Part shown: positions 1 through 9,405 of the stretch, piece by piece | Numbering within the stretch: the stretch's first letter is position 1 | Layout: each line of letters opens with the position of its first letter | Source: Rhynchopus sp. YZ270_cl-10 | Taxonomy: Eukaryota; Euglenozoa; Diplonemea; Diplonemida; Diplonemidae | DNA: 64,000 nt | NCBI GenBank assembly: GCA_964035575.1 | Contig: OZ037873.1 | Location: 186,001-250,000 of the forward strand | Reading direction: 5' to 3' | Made by a program: the position numbers and the translations under genes | Notes under the pieces: generated by a model | Seen by the model: only the letters and a program-made list of their open reading frames with translations | Database searches by the model: none | Told to the model about the DNA's origin: nothing

Positions 1-69
1 TTGAGGCCTTCATGTTGTAACTGTTGTTATGCTGTGTACTTTATTAGTGCTGATGGGCGTCACTGGATA

Positions 70-177
70 TTACACCATGTCGACTTGATGCAGATTGACG
101 ATGGAGCACGTGACCAACGTTTCGACATGAAGGCATCGGTTGCGGCGTTCATGTATTCTGTTCGTAGGCATGATGAG
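70..177 (-). CDS. Candidate last exon of the cystinosin-like gene
   Basis: The upstream exon of the cystinosin-like gene ends in phase 0 at 456. Downstream on the minus strand, a strong pyrimidine tract followed by CAG (ending at 178) opens a 36-codon block that stays open to a stop at 70-72. The block would add a basic, cysteine-containing tail. It lacks the GYDQL-type lysosomal sorting signal of animal cystinosin. The assignment rests only on the acceptor and on matching phase; a different small exon could be used. Confidence 0.25.
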   Translation of the reverse strand, partial: LIMPTNRIHERRNRCLHVETLVTCSIVNLHQVDMV

Positions 178-455
178 CTGACACAGAGAGAAACAAGGTG
201 TGGCGTACCCCAGTTTTAGCAATGAGAAGGTGAAGGCGTGCATCGGCAAGGTGGACTTTTTTCCTGACGGGGTACTGTCCGACTTCTGGGTTACGACGTA
301 CAAGAGTGTACGTAACGCGAGTCGCGGCCAGTCCCTGGGATTCCCGTCGTAAAAATCTGGCTTTCTTTGGGGAAAAGTCCGCCCGTGAATGACTGACATC
401 TATTTTTTCCACAAAAAAAAAAAAAAAAAACTTCAAAGTGCTCCAAAGGACATAC

Positions 456-1637
456 CTCGTCTTCTGCGTTCCCATCTGCGTACAGAATGTAGTGCTGGAT
501 CATGAAGATTGTATCGAAGAACATCGAGCAGAGGCCGAGGCCGAATTTCACAGGGTCACCGCTGACCTGACTCCAGTCGCCTGTGTTGATGCAGTCGATG
601 AACATCTGCGTCACAGAGAGCGAACCTCCTGTGAAGTCGAGCAGAACGTTCCAAATGTTCCACCCGGTGGTACGCTTCCGCATCCAGTTCAGGTACACCT
701 GCGGGGTGTACTTCACAATGGAGATTCCAAGCTTCACCCAAGACAGCCCAAGGAGGAAGTCAAGCCATGTCCATGGTGTGCTGTGCTCCGACCAGCGACC
801 GCCCTCCTTAATGAGATACCCACCGTAGGCGCTGAAGACAACGAGGAACAGAAGCACAGCGATGATCGGGAGAGGGTGGAAGCGCTGCGAGCCCTTTTCA
901 TACATGAAGATCTGGACGAAGGTGACGGCGGTCAGAAGCTCTGCGTGCAGCGCAAACACTACGTCATTCATGTGGACCGGGTGGTCCGTCGAGTCGTGCT
1001 TCATCTCGTAATCATCCTTCAACTCACCAGAGAAATAGTACGCCACGTTGAACGCAGAGTAGCAGGCAAACCCGACCAGGTTCAGCAGCTGGTAGTCAAA
1101 ACTCATTCCCACGACACTCTTCCGCACCCAGTTCAGGTACACCTGCGGGTAGAAAGAGATTGACCACGCAGCAAAGTAGGTCCACCCAATAACCTCGGAG
1201 ATCCGCTTCGCAGGCTGCGTGTCGCTCGAGTCCGACGGCAGAGAGAAGCCAAAGATCAGCCCCCAAGAAATGATAATAAAAATCCCCAGCGCAATCGCAT
1301 GCGGCTTCTTCATACGGATATTGCCGATCTCGACGTACTGTAATGGGAAGGAATGTGGTGTTATGATCGACATTTTTTTATACTTTTTGTGAAAACTTGG
1401 TTGGATTAGTGTAGATGATGAGCACGTTCATTAATATATTGCGGCGTTGCCAAGCGCACATCACATCAGAAACAATTTCTCAAATTTTGAAAAAGAAAAA
1501 AAACAGCACAAAGGACGTGTCGTGGAAGGGGGGGAATGACGTACCTGCGACGGCGCTGCACGAAGGACGCCATCTCGAAGGTCATCCTCGGGTTCAAGGC
1601 CACGTGGCACTGTGTCCACGTCGACGTCGGTGTAACG
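456..1637 (-). CDS. CTNS: Cystinosin-like PQ-loop lysosomal cystine transporter (at least two exons)
   Basis: The main exon is 456-1337 (294 codons), between a TTACAG acceptor and a GAG/GTATGT donor. It carries both PQ-loop repeats: residues reading SFYPQVYLNW, then KYTPQVYLNW followed by LLDFTGGSLSVTQM, with about seven hydrophobic segments, as in cystinosins that export cystine from lysosomes with protons. An upstream candidate exon is 1545-1637 (31 codons, phase 0 at both ends, acceptor CTACAG, donor CAG/GTACGT). In the frame that splices cleanly its peptide is acidic; a different frame of the same exon has higher GC at third positions, so this exon is tentative. The protein could instead start at the Met at about 1311 (MKKPHAIALG), which begins a signal-like hydrophobic stretch. 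The long lumenal domain of animal cystinosin is not seen. The C-terminal end is probably in a small exon below 456. Confidence 0.9.
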
Positions 1638-1775
1638 CTGTAGTGGGTTTGTGTGGTTGTGCTGAAGTCAAATATGCGCAATCCCTAAGTTGCTGTGCCT
1701 TTTTTGTGACAATCACCTAAAGACACCCACCCTTGGCACCAGGTCTGTTCTCTATGGCTGAAACACAAAATAAAA

Positions 1776-1830
1776 GTTGAAAGCACAAACGCCTCACCGT
1801 TCATCGGCGGACGCAGGCACTGAAAAAATA
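1776..1830 (+). repeat. Dispersed repeat R1 (about 50 bp, nested short stems)
   Basis: The unit runs from GTTGAAAGTGCAAACGCC through TCATCGGCGGACGCAGGCAC. GTGC pairs with GCAC and, inside, CGCC pairs with GGCG, so single strands could fold. Other copies lie near 23607, 26677, 29069, 38090, 43502, 52535 and 52600, some partial. Copies occur between genes and inside a hAT-type element (38090). No target duplication or terminal repeat was found, so its mode of spread is unknown. Confidence 0.75.
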
Positions 1831-1839
1831 GTAACTCTG

Positions 1840-1965
1840 ATAGGTAAGTAAAAGGAAAAAAGGTTTTTTCGTTGATTGCCCTGTTTGAGGGGTGATTGGC
1901 GACCGTATCTGAGGAACTATTTCTCCTTTAAGCTACGCTTTGTAGGAATAAAAAAATTTTGCCTA
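1840..1965 (+). repeat. Dispersed repeat with a second copy at about 30040-30170
   Basis: About 125 bp around GGTGATTGGCGACCGTATCT and AACTATTTCTCCTTTAA are shared with 30040-30170 in the same orientation, with scattered differences. There are no visible inverted ends. This copy directly follows an R1 copy. Confidence 0.7.
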
Positions 1966-2601
1966 GTTTAGGAAGCCTGCTGGTTTATATAAAAAAAGGC
2001 CCCCATGATCACCACATTGAACACTGTGTCTTAAAGTGTAGTCACCTCACTTTCGTGTGATCTCCACTTTTTGTTTTCCCCGAGATGCAGGCAAGCATCC
2101 TCGCGAGAATATGCTGCGCACTCCCCAACACTTTTTCCCTTCAAAGGAGATCCCGCTCGCATACCCCCATTCTGTGTGCTGTGCTGTTGTCCCTCTTGTT
2201 TTCCCTGCTCTTTCGGTCTCTGTCACAAAGGAAAACGACTGCGTGTGTGAGTGTCAGCAATGTGTCTCTATGCTTGCCTTTTTTTTTTGCGAAGGTGTGT
2301 GTACAGTGTGTTTTTCCTGTCAAGGTAGGTGGCGGGGTTTGTCTGAAAGTTGTTTTTGCTTTGTGCTCTTTTTGTTTTGGTGGTCTTTAAAAATGTACTA
2401 TTTGCGAGGTAGGTGGCGGGGGTGGTGGAGAGAACAATAGTAGTTAAAATGAAACGCAAAACGCATCTCAGTCGGGGCTCATGCAAAGGGGTGGGAGAAA
2501 AGGCGTGGGTATTTCGTACCGTACCGAGAACGGAGGCGGTTCACAACCGCGAATTCGCGCAATCTCTTTATACCCCCAGCCTTTTTAACGGCCAATGAGA
2601 T

Positions 2602-2660
2602 TTGTTGCTGCAGGCACACCTCCGACTGACCCACAGTACGATGCCATCCTGATGAAAGCA
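2602..2660 (+). repeat. Dispersed repeat containing GTACGATGCCATCC
   Basis: The shared block begins near TTGATGCAGGCA, passes CTCCGACTGACC and ends near CGATGCCATCC followed by an A-rich stretch. Copies: 2602-2660, 6672-6720 and 14912-14970, all on the plus strand. The A-rich tail recalls a SINE, but I see no clear Pol III boxes. Confidence 0.65.
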
Positions 2661-2923
2661 CAAAAAATACCCTGCAGCCAACAGAAGGTGTAAAAAAGGA
2701 AATCTAATAGCTTGCCGTTTGGCGCAATGTGGTGTTCGAAGAAATGGGGAGGGGGAGGGTATTTCAATTTTTTGTATTTTTAATTCGAATTTTGTTTTAA
2801 ACAAAGAACAAAAAAAAAGAAAAAAGAAAAAAAAAAGGTCTCGTTGGTAGTTAAAGTTGGTGTGTGCAAAAAAAAGGGGGGGAAGGGAAAAGAAGGGGTT
2901 AAAAAAAAAGAAAAGTTTATATG

Positions 2924-2958
2924 AACCTAAGCCTCTCGTGCTTAGTCACCTTAAAAAA
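2924..2958 (+). repeat. Dispersed hairpin repeat R3
   Basis: The core CTAAGCCTCTCGTGCTTAG is a perfect 6-bp stem with a 7-nt loop, flanked by GATGAAC and TCACCTTGA. Other copies: about 16075-16112 and 16318-16353 (both in one kinase intron), a remnant near 17465 (another kinase intron), 28797-28830, 36640-36671 (intron of the 36-kb gene) and 42648-42682. Several copies keep only part of the stem. Confidence 0.7.
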
Positions 2959-3000
2959 AGGGGGGTACCCAACAACCCCACCTCTTCTTGCATAGATATT

Positions 3001-3821
3001 CAGGGTTCTATATAGGCCCGGTCACTCGGTCGGTCTGACCGAGTCAGACGTTGACTCGGTCAGCCGTTTTTTTTTTTTTTTTTTTATAAATCTCAGATTT
3101 TTTTTCCAAATCTTGGGGTGGAAATTTTGGTACCTCCCACGAGCCTCTGAGAGTGACCAGAAATGGCCTCATGAACAAAGTGACCCCGTCACAGCCAGAA
3201 CGCGACTCAATTGGTCAAACGCCGAAGGAAAAGGAAGCATGCAGCATGGCGAAATAATAAAAGTAGCGTACCGTGCGCCTGCGGCGCAAGATTGCAACCC
3301 ACCCTTCCCATGATATACTTTTGCAGTAAAAATGTGCAATTTTAAGCGCAATTTTTAGAAATGTTGCGTACCGTGGCTTCGCCAGAAACTTTCGTTTTAG
3401 AAAAACAGGGGAGTAAAATTACGGAAGCTGACCACAATTACCAGCGACAGTGCCGTTTTGTGTCAACTTTTTTTTAGAAATGTTGCGTACCGTGGCTTCG
3501 CTTTGGGTGCCGTGACCGCCCTTTCTTTGTTATAAATGTACTGAGGCTACAGACAATTCGTGTACCACTTGTGCCTGGTGCACGAATTGCTTCAATGAAG
3601 TGCCGAACTCCGCAGTTGGATAACCGAGGAATTCTCACATTCCGCCGGAGGCCCCCAACTTGAGCTAGGTTGGGGACCCGGGCTCGACCGAGTTTCAGCG
3701 AAAAACCCCAAAACCTATATAATTCCCTGTGGAGGGGGGAAATTTTTTTTTTGGGCTGACCGAGTCAAACCGATTCTGACCGAGCCAGCCCCTCGTGGGC
3801 GGAATGCTGTATAGAACCCTG
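3001..3821. mobile_element. Non-autonomous hAT-like element, TIR CAGGGTTCTATA, 6-bp duplication
   Basis: The element starts CAGGGTTCTATA and ends with its reverse complement. GATATT stands directly outside both ends (2995-3000 and 3822-3827). Subterminal parts repeat GACCGAGTC-type motifs in both orientations. The interior has no transposase but carries the shared core: GCGTACCGTG plus a GCGCC/GGCGC hairpin near 3267, then GTTGCGTACCGTGGCTTCGC near 3363 and 3481. Its right half (about 3480-3720) closely resembles the interior of the element at 51515-52250, although the ends differ. The CAG...CTG ends fit hAT; the 6-bp duplication is atypical. Confidence 0.75.
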
Positions 3822-4569
3822 GATATTGCATTTTTTTTTTTTTTTTAAAATTGCATTGTCGACAAAAATCACTACCAGCTTGGGTAAAATATTTGTGTTC
3901 AAAAAATATCGTCTGAAGCCTATGTACTGCAGAAGACTTTTATTTTTACTTATTTTCTTGTATCGACAATAACCTTCGACCGGAGAGAGGTAACTCCTGT
4001 AGCCAGCATGTTCAGAAAACAGCCCTTTTTTTTCTTCCTTTTTAAAAAATTTAGAACCCCAACTTTGAAAGAAAAAAGAAAAAAAAAACCCCACCCTCCA
4101 GTACCCAACCCACCGAACCCCCCCTCATCCCTTTTTCTCACTTTTCGTTCTTACGAGGAGGCCAATTTTGTTTCGCGATGTACCTCCCTAGGTATGGTCA
4201 CAGCAAATAAAAAGGGGGAAAAAAAAAAAAACACACAAGATTAGAAAGCTCGGGTCTGACGCTTTTTGTGGTATTGGCAAAAAAATAAAATTAACATGTG
4301 TCCGAAGACAATGGTCATGTACTCTTTTTTTGTCACCCCGAAAAGCTAGGAACTACTTACACTACTTTCACTGGTAAAAAAAAAAGTAAAATTTTAGTAT
4401 GCTTAGTCACCTAAAATCACCCAAGGAAAAAAAAGGCCCCCCCATCGCCTTTGTAGGGTTTAAGTAGAAGCCCAGACCTTTGTTTATTTTCTCTTTTGCT
4501 TATTTGTTTTTGTTTTTTTTTGCTTTTTGCTTTTTCTTTTTTGTTAATTTTTTTTAATTTTTTGGTTTT

Positions 4570-4660
4570 GCTTTTTTCTGTTGAATGAACATGTTCGTAG
4601 TGTCGACAATCACCTCGGTTGTGTTGCCACAGTTGTGCAATCTCCACTTTCCTTTTTGAA
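4570..4660 (+). repeat. Dispersed repeat R4
   Basis: The shared block includes GTTGTGTTGCCACAGTTGTG and ends in CAATCTCCACTT. Copies: here, 24322-24390, about 28960-29020 (shortened) and 39428-39500. The better copies begin TTTTGATAAATTGTTGGGAG. No coding potential and no terminal repeats are visible. Confidence 0.7.
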
Positions 4661-5367
4661 AACGTTGATTGCGTCATTGTCGACACCCGAAGATGTGTTC
4701 CACTTTCCCCCCTCACCCTCCCCCTTTTCCCCTTTTTTGTGTTTTTTTGAGTTGCTTTTTTTGAAATTTTAGATCGCAAAAAAAATTAAAAAAAAAAAAA
4801 AGTAAAATCGAGACATGGGAGGAGGGAAGACAGTCTAAACTCTTGCGTTAAGTCAGTCACCTGGAGAAAGAAAAAAAAAATGCGGGAGGGGAAAAAGGAA
4901 TCCCAAAAACAAAACCACAAATTCACATCAAGAACCGAGGTGGGTGGGAACGAACAATTTTTTTTTCCCCCTCCATCTTGAAGCGCTGGGTTTGCTCTTT
5001 TTGGTTTACCTTCTTTTGCTTTATTTGTTTTGTTTTTAAAATTTAATTTTTTTTTTTTGTTTTTTTTTGTTTTTGTTTTTGCTTTTTTCCCTTTATTTTC
5101 CTTTTCGTATCGACAAAAATTTGGTTTTTTTTTTTGTTTGTTTTTGTTTGAAACATTTAACTTTGCTGCGGAAGAGAGAGCATATTTAAAAAAAAAAAAA
5201 ATCGACCCCTTCCCCCTAACAAATCCAACAGCAACGACCAGTCGGCCAACCATAATTTTTTGTTTGGTTGTGGACAACATAAAGTTGCAGTTTTTTTTAA
5301 TGAGAGTTGCTATTTTTTTTTTTTGCAAGGAAGAGGATCAGGCAAACCATAAAACACAACGACAAAT

Positions 5368-6023
5368 CAGGGTTTTATCTCCTTATATGTTAGTGGTCCC
5401 TAGACCGGGTAAAATAAAAAAAAAAAATATTTACCCGGTCTGGGGAAAAAAAAAAAAAATATCCACCCGGTCAGGCCAAAAAAAAAAAACAAAATGATAA
5501 ATCTTGGGGGTACCTCACACCAACCTCTAAGAGTGACCAGAACTGGCCTCATGAACAAAGTGACCCCGTCACAGCCAGAACGCGACTCAATTGGTCAAAC
5601 GCCGAAGGAAAAGGAAGCATACAGCATGGCGAAAGGAAAAAAGTAGCGTACCGTGCGCCTGCGGCGCCAGATTGCAAGCCACCCATGACATAATTTGGCT
5701 GTAAAATGTGCAATTTTAAGCACAATATTTTGAAATGTTGCGTACCGTGGCTTCGCCAGGAACCTTTGCCATGGCTGCCGTTTCTTTTTTGTAGATGTCT
5801 ATACGAGGAAACGTCCACACGCTACCGACCTGACATGATTTTTTTGCTTATTCCGCAAAGGTGGGGAACGTGAGATGATATGCAATATGCGAGTGAATGC
5901 AGCAGTTTTAACGGTTTGCCGGGACATGTTCGCCGGAGGCGAAAAAAATTTTTTTGACCACTTTTTTGCCAGACCGGGTAGACCGGGTAAAATTTTAAAA
6001 TGTTTTTTCAAGATAAAACCCTG
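5368..6023. mobile_element. Non-autonomous hAT element, TIR CAGGGTTTTATCT, TSD CGACAAAT
   Basis: Left end CAGGGTTTTATCT and right end AGATAAAACCCTG are exact inverted repeats. The 8-bp target duplication CGACAAAT is perfect (5360-5367 and 6024-6031), which is the hAT hallmark. The interior holds CCGGGTAAA-type subterminal repeats and the shared core (about 5515-5790), highly similar to 3110-3420: a GTAGCGTACCGTG plus GCGCC-TGC-GGCGC hairpin near 5645, and GTTGCGTACCGTGGCTTCGC near 5737. There is no transposase; 656 bp. Confidence 0.93.
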
Positions 6024-6123
6024 CGACAAATACTACCCTAAAAAAAAAGGGGGGCATTGTAAGTTAAAAACCCCTCATTTCTCTTAAACAATAAACCACA
6101 AAAAAAAGGGGGGACGTCCACAG

Positions 6124-6206
6124 TTGCCAGGTCCAGGTGGGTGAGCAAAACAAGCGGGTGTGCCATTGCACACCCGATTTTTTGCTCACCCACCTGGACC
6201 TGGCAA
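6124..6206. repeat. Strong two-step hairpin
   Basis: TTGCCAGGTCCAGGTGGGTG and the bases after it pair with the reverse complement ending at 6206 over about 27 bp. Inside, CGGGTGTG pairs with CACACCCG around a 6-nt loop. Weaker outer inverted flanks (AAACCACAAAAAAAAGGG, 6091-6256) suggest a fold-back transposon remnant, downstream of the SH3BGRL-like gene's stop. Confidence 0.8.
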
Positions 6207-6475
6207 CCCGTGTTCGGTGAAGTACAACGACGTACCCTTTTTTTTGTGGTTTTACTTCACCATTCGCTAACGACACCACAAATAAAACCGGCATTTACTT
6301 AGTGAAGCACTCTTTTTTCCCCCTCTTTTTTGGCCGAGACCCTTGTCCAACCTGCAGATATCGTACATAAAAAAGAAAAAGAGCAGTGTTGGCGACGACG
6401 AGGGCTGGCCAAGGGTGCCACAGCATAGGAGACGTTTGTTAAGACGTAGGAGAAGGCGAGATGAAACAGCCCCGA

Positions 6476-9405
6476 TCAGTTGATCTTCTTCATCTTCGAT
6501 GTGTCGCCAGTGTATACGAAATGCTGGCACTTCTTGTGCGGGTGCACGTAGCTGTGTTTTGTGTGTATTTTTTTCTTTTCCGCGACTGACCGCAGCCAAT
6601 AAGACTATGTGTAAGCTTAACGTACACACTCTGTTTATTCGGAGGTCCTGAGGGGTTTAAAAAACTGTGGTTGTTTGATGCAGGCATCTCCGACTGACCA
6701 CGTACGATGCCATCCGGTTTTAAAAAAATCACAAAACGGAAAAAAATGGGGAGGATTTTGAGTACTAAAAATAGAAGGAGGTTGACATGTCATGCAAGTC
6801 TCCTTTGCTCTAGAGTTGTTTCGTCCGACTTGGTGAAGAGACATCCAGTCATCAAGGTTGGGAATGTGTTAACTGTTTTCCTTTATTTGAAAACTTGGTT
6901 GTATTAGTGTAGACACCCGAGGATGAACTCCACTATATTTACAGTGTGACACAGAATTAATGGCCGATGAAGACATTTTATAAAAAAACGGCAAATTTTG
7001 ACAAGGACATATTCAAAACACCCCCAAAACATAAAATATTTACGCCCAGGAACACAATAAAAGCAAAAATATAATGGTTAAGGGTAAAGTGAACACTGAG
7101 GCCACGAGGGAAGGGTTGCGCCTACAGGCAGCGTCGCTAGTCGTTGTTGGCGGTAAGAGCCATGATGAGGTGGCGGAGTTGCTGAACGTTGCGAAGAGGA
7201 GTTTGGGTAGGTGGGTGAAGGAGTACCGCGCTGGAGAGCGGAATTTTTCGGACAAGCCAGGGAGGGGACGCAAGAGATCGGCCACCACCGACACCGTTAA
7301 GAATAGGGTGGTTAGACACATGCGGGGCAAGCGGTTTCAGTCTTGCAGGAAAGTAGCGTCGCGACTACAGATTTCGAGGGAGAGTGTCCGCAGGTGCCTG
7401 AAGGAGAAGGGGCTGAAGCCCGTTCAAACGAAGAGCAAACCAAAGCTCTCGGAAAAGAACATCACTGCCCGGATAGAGTTTGCTGAAACGCATCGAAACA
7501 CCGACTGGTCAAAGGTGATGTTCACCGATGAAAAAGACTTTTGGCTTTTTTCTCGGGTGAGCAAGAAGAACGATGTTGTCTGGGTTGCAGATGGTGATGA
7601 GCCGCCCCCAACCGTTGATAAGGTCAGGGCTACGCAGAAGGTTCACGTCTGGGGAGGAATCACCACCAGAGGTAAGACGAAGCTCTATTTCTATGACGGT
7701 GCTCTCAATGCAGAGAAGTACCGTACGCTCGTCTTACAGAAAGCGCTCAAAGAAATAAAAGAACTCCTGCCTGACAGTAGCTACACGTTTCAGCAGGATG
7801 GGGCACCCTGCCACACTGCGAACGTTACTCAAGCATTCCTCTCCTCCCAACCTTTCTCGTTCCTCCCTAAATCTGACTGGCCAGGCAACTCCCCTGATCT
7901 CAATCCTATTGAGAACCTGTGGGCCAAGCTGCAGACTGCAGTCAACGAACGGGAGCCCAAAGACGTGTCAGCACTTAAACGTGCCATCAACAAGGAATGG
8001 TCCAAGATGGACAATAGCTTCGTTGCACGTTACATCATGTCAATGCCACGACGCCTAGACGCAGTTCGCAATTCCAACGGAATGCACACAAAATACTAAT
8101 GCATGCTCTATTTATTTTTGTGCACCCACTCGTTTGTACTGCTACACTGTATTTTTTTTTTTTTACACATACACCCTTTTTTACCAAAAAGGGATATTTC
8201 CATGTTAATATTTTCCCCACACACACACTTTTCATACACGGCCAGTTGAAAATGCAATGAAATGAGTCAAATTTTGCCTATTTTTTAGAATAATATAACA
8301 ATTTTTACAAAATGTCGTCATCGGCCATTAATTCTGTGTCACACTGTATTTCTTTTTACATACCCGAATTTCCCCAAGTAATCGTAGAATGTGCCTTCAT
8401 CAATGATATTCAGGATGTCGTCGTACGTGCCGAGGAATTTGCTCTGTGTGTTATGTTGGTGTTGTTGTTGTTGTTGTTGTTGTGTGTTTAGCATCGGTGT
8501 TTGATGTATAGAATATGTATGTGTCGCTGGATGAAGACGCAAAGGAGAAGGGACGAAAATGAGGAGTCTCCTCGACGCACAGACCCCATCGTCAAGAGCC
8601 TCAGTTACCTAAGGAATGCAAAGAGAGCAGACCACTGCAGTTGGGTGATTCCTGGTTAATCATGACTAATCTGTGCGGAGAACACACCCACGCTGTTGAA
8701 ATAAGAAAAACCAAGCTTTGCTTTCCCCCTGTTTTTCGCCCGAAATTTGATGATGGTAAAACGGGCTCCAAAATTTCAGGGAAAAATCAGGTGGTTAAAT
8801 TTACGAAGGGAGAAAAAAAAGTTGACTTGAAATGCACAGCCCATGAAATACAAAGCCCTCTCGTGAACAGTGTATCTTGGTACATGACCGGGGGGTGGAC
8901 CCCCCCCAACCATGCAGTCCTCCAATCCATTTCGTGGTTTTCCATCAAAACATACATCAGGCCCAATGCTGCCGATGAAGAGGAGCGGGATCTCATCGAT
9001 GCCTGCGGACTCTGTTACCTTCTGTCTAAGCCATTTGTTGCCTGCGACGTCGACTTCTGTGTATTCGAGGCGGAGACAGACGAAGTTAAGGCGGAGGCGG
9101 TTACACTTGTATCGCACGTGTCTGTTACCGGTCTGGTTAGTCACGTACAACACGAGACGGTGTGCGTCGTCCTCGCTTGCGTTTGCGTTGGGCCGCAGTG
9201 CTAGGACCTCCTGCTCCTTCTCCAACGTCGCCTTTATACTGTCCACAGTGATCTTCTTCGCCGACCACTCTGACAGCAACTCCCTCAGCCGCTCATCGGA
9301 TATCAGGTGGTACTTCTGCTTTAAATCTCTCCGCAGGTCATCTCGCTCTACCTGCTTTCGACGTGCAGCAGGCCCCTCCAGTTCCCGTTGCCCAGTACGG
9401 GACAT
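6476..9405 (-). CDS. SH3BGRL/glutaredoxin-fold protein, three exons, transposon in intron 2
   Basis: Exons: 8956-9405 (150 codons, Met at 9405), 8364-8443 and 6476-6551. All three donors/acceptors are GT-AG and the phases match (0, then 2), giving a 201-residue protein. Residues 1-80 are charged and probably helical or coiled coil. From about residue 84 a thioredoxin-like fold follows: VLYVTNQTGN, then a helix, EYTEVDVAG, a run ending in IPLLFIGS, and SKFLGTYDDILNIIDEGTFY, the pattern of SH3BGRL and glutaredoxin-like proteins. There is no CxxC redox pair where glutaredoxin has it, as in SH3BGRL, so an adaptor or binding role is more likely than catalysis. A basic tail rich in His/Lys ends the protein. 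Intron 1 (8444-8955) contains dispersed repeat R2; intron 2 contains the mariner element 6942-8346. Family assignment is by eye. Confidence 0.78.
6942..8346 (+). mobile_element. Tc1/mariner-type transposon (DD37E), apparently whole
   Basis: The terminal inverted repeats begin CAGTGTGACACAGAATTAAT and continue through GGCCGATGA for more than 40 bp with few differences. Both ends are flanked by TA (6940-6941 and 8347-8348), the Tc1/mariner target duplication. The single intact transposase frame (7074-8099) lies between the repeats. Matching ends and an open frame argue for recent insertion. It sits in intron 2 of the SH3BGRL-like gene, opposite in orientation, with its right end 15 bp from that gene's exon 2 donor. 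Confidence 0.95.
7074..8099 (+). CDS. Tc1/mariner-family transposase, DD37E
   Basis: The 341-residue enzyme cuts at the element's inverted repeats and inserts at TA. The N-terminus (about 1-115) has two helix-turn-helix blocks typical of paired-like DNA-binding regions, with a GRGRKRS basic hinge near 63-69. The catalytic triad is visible: D152 in VMFTDEKDF, D242 in FQQDGAPCHT and E280 in SPDLNPIENLW. There are 37 residues between the second and third acids, so by count this is a DD37E enzyme rather than the common DD34D/E. WGGI near 193-196 is also present. The frame is uninterrupted, so activity is possible on sequence grounds. It is intronless and the only recognised plus-strand gene of size in the window. 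Confidence 0.96.
   Translation: MVKGKVNTEATREGLRLQAASLVVVGGKSHDEVAELLNVAKRSLGRWVKEYRAGERNFSDKPGRGRKRSATTDTVKNRVVRHMRGKRFQSCRKVASRLQISRESVRRCLKEKGLKPVQTKSKPKLSEKNITARIEFAETHRNTDWSKVMFTDEKDFWLFSRVSKKNDVVWVADGDEPPPTVDKVRATQKVHVWGGITTRGKTKLYFYDGALNAEKYRTLVLQKALKEIKELLPDSSYTFQQDGAPCHTANVTQAFLSSQPFSFLPKSDWPGNSPDLNPIENLWAKLQTAVNEREPKDVSALKRAINKEWSKMDNSFVARYIMSMPRRLDAVRNSNGMHTKY
8815..8957 (+). repeat. Dispersed repeat R2 (SINE-sized)
   Basis: The consensus begins GTTGACTTGAAATACAAAGC, passes CCCTCTCGTGAACAGTGTA, GACCGG and CCCCCAACCATGCAG, and ends at CCATTTCGTGGTT. Here it fills much of SH3BGRL-like intron 1 and abuts the exon 1 donor. Other copies: 17735-17845 (kinase intron 1), 27608-27730 (RPC9 intron), 20240-20355 (partial), 29120-29195, 29385-29425 and 42688-42770. 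Length and dispersal suggest a SINE. I could not identify a parent tRNA or 5S gene. Confidence 0.75.

Larger units (their letters stand above)
1638..6475. other. Repeat-filled intergenic region
   Basis: I see no host gene here. It holds dispersed-repeat copies (about 1776-1830, 1840-1965, 2602-2660, 2924-2958, 4570-4660), two hAT-type elements (3001-3821 and 5368-6023), a strong hairpin (6124-6206), and long A and T runs. Open frames in 2.0-2.7 kb and 4.4-5.5 kb are low-complexity translations of T-rich or A-rich DNA. Confidence 0.7.

Noticed and set aside
8776-8955. C-terminal extension of the SH3BGRL-like exon 1 frame
   Set aside because: It reads through a GTATGT donor into dispersed repeat R2; splicing to 8443 restores the conserved fold in phase.
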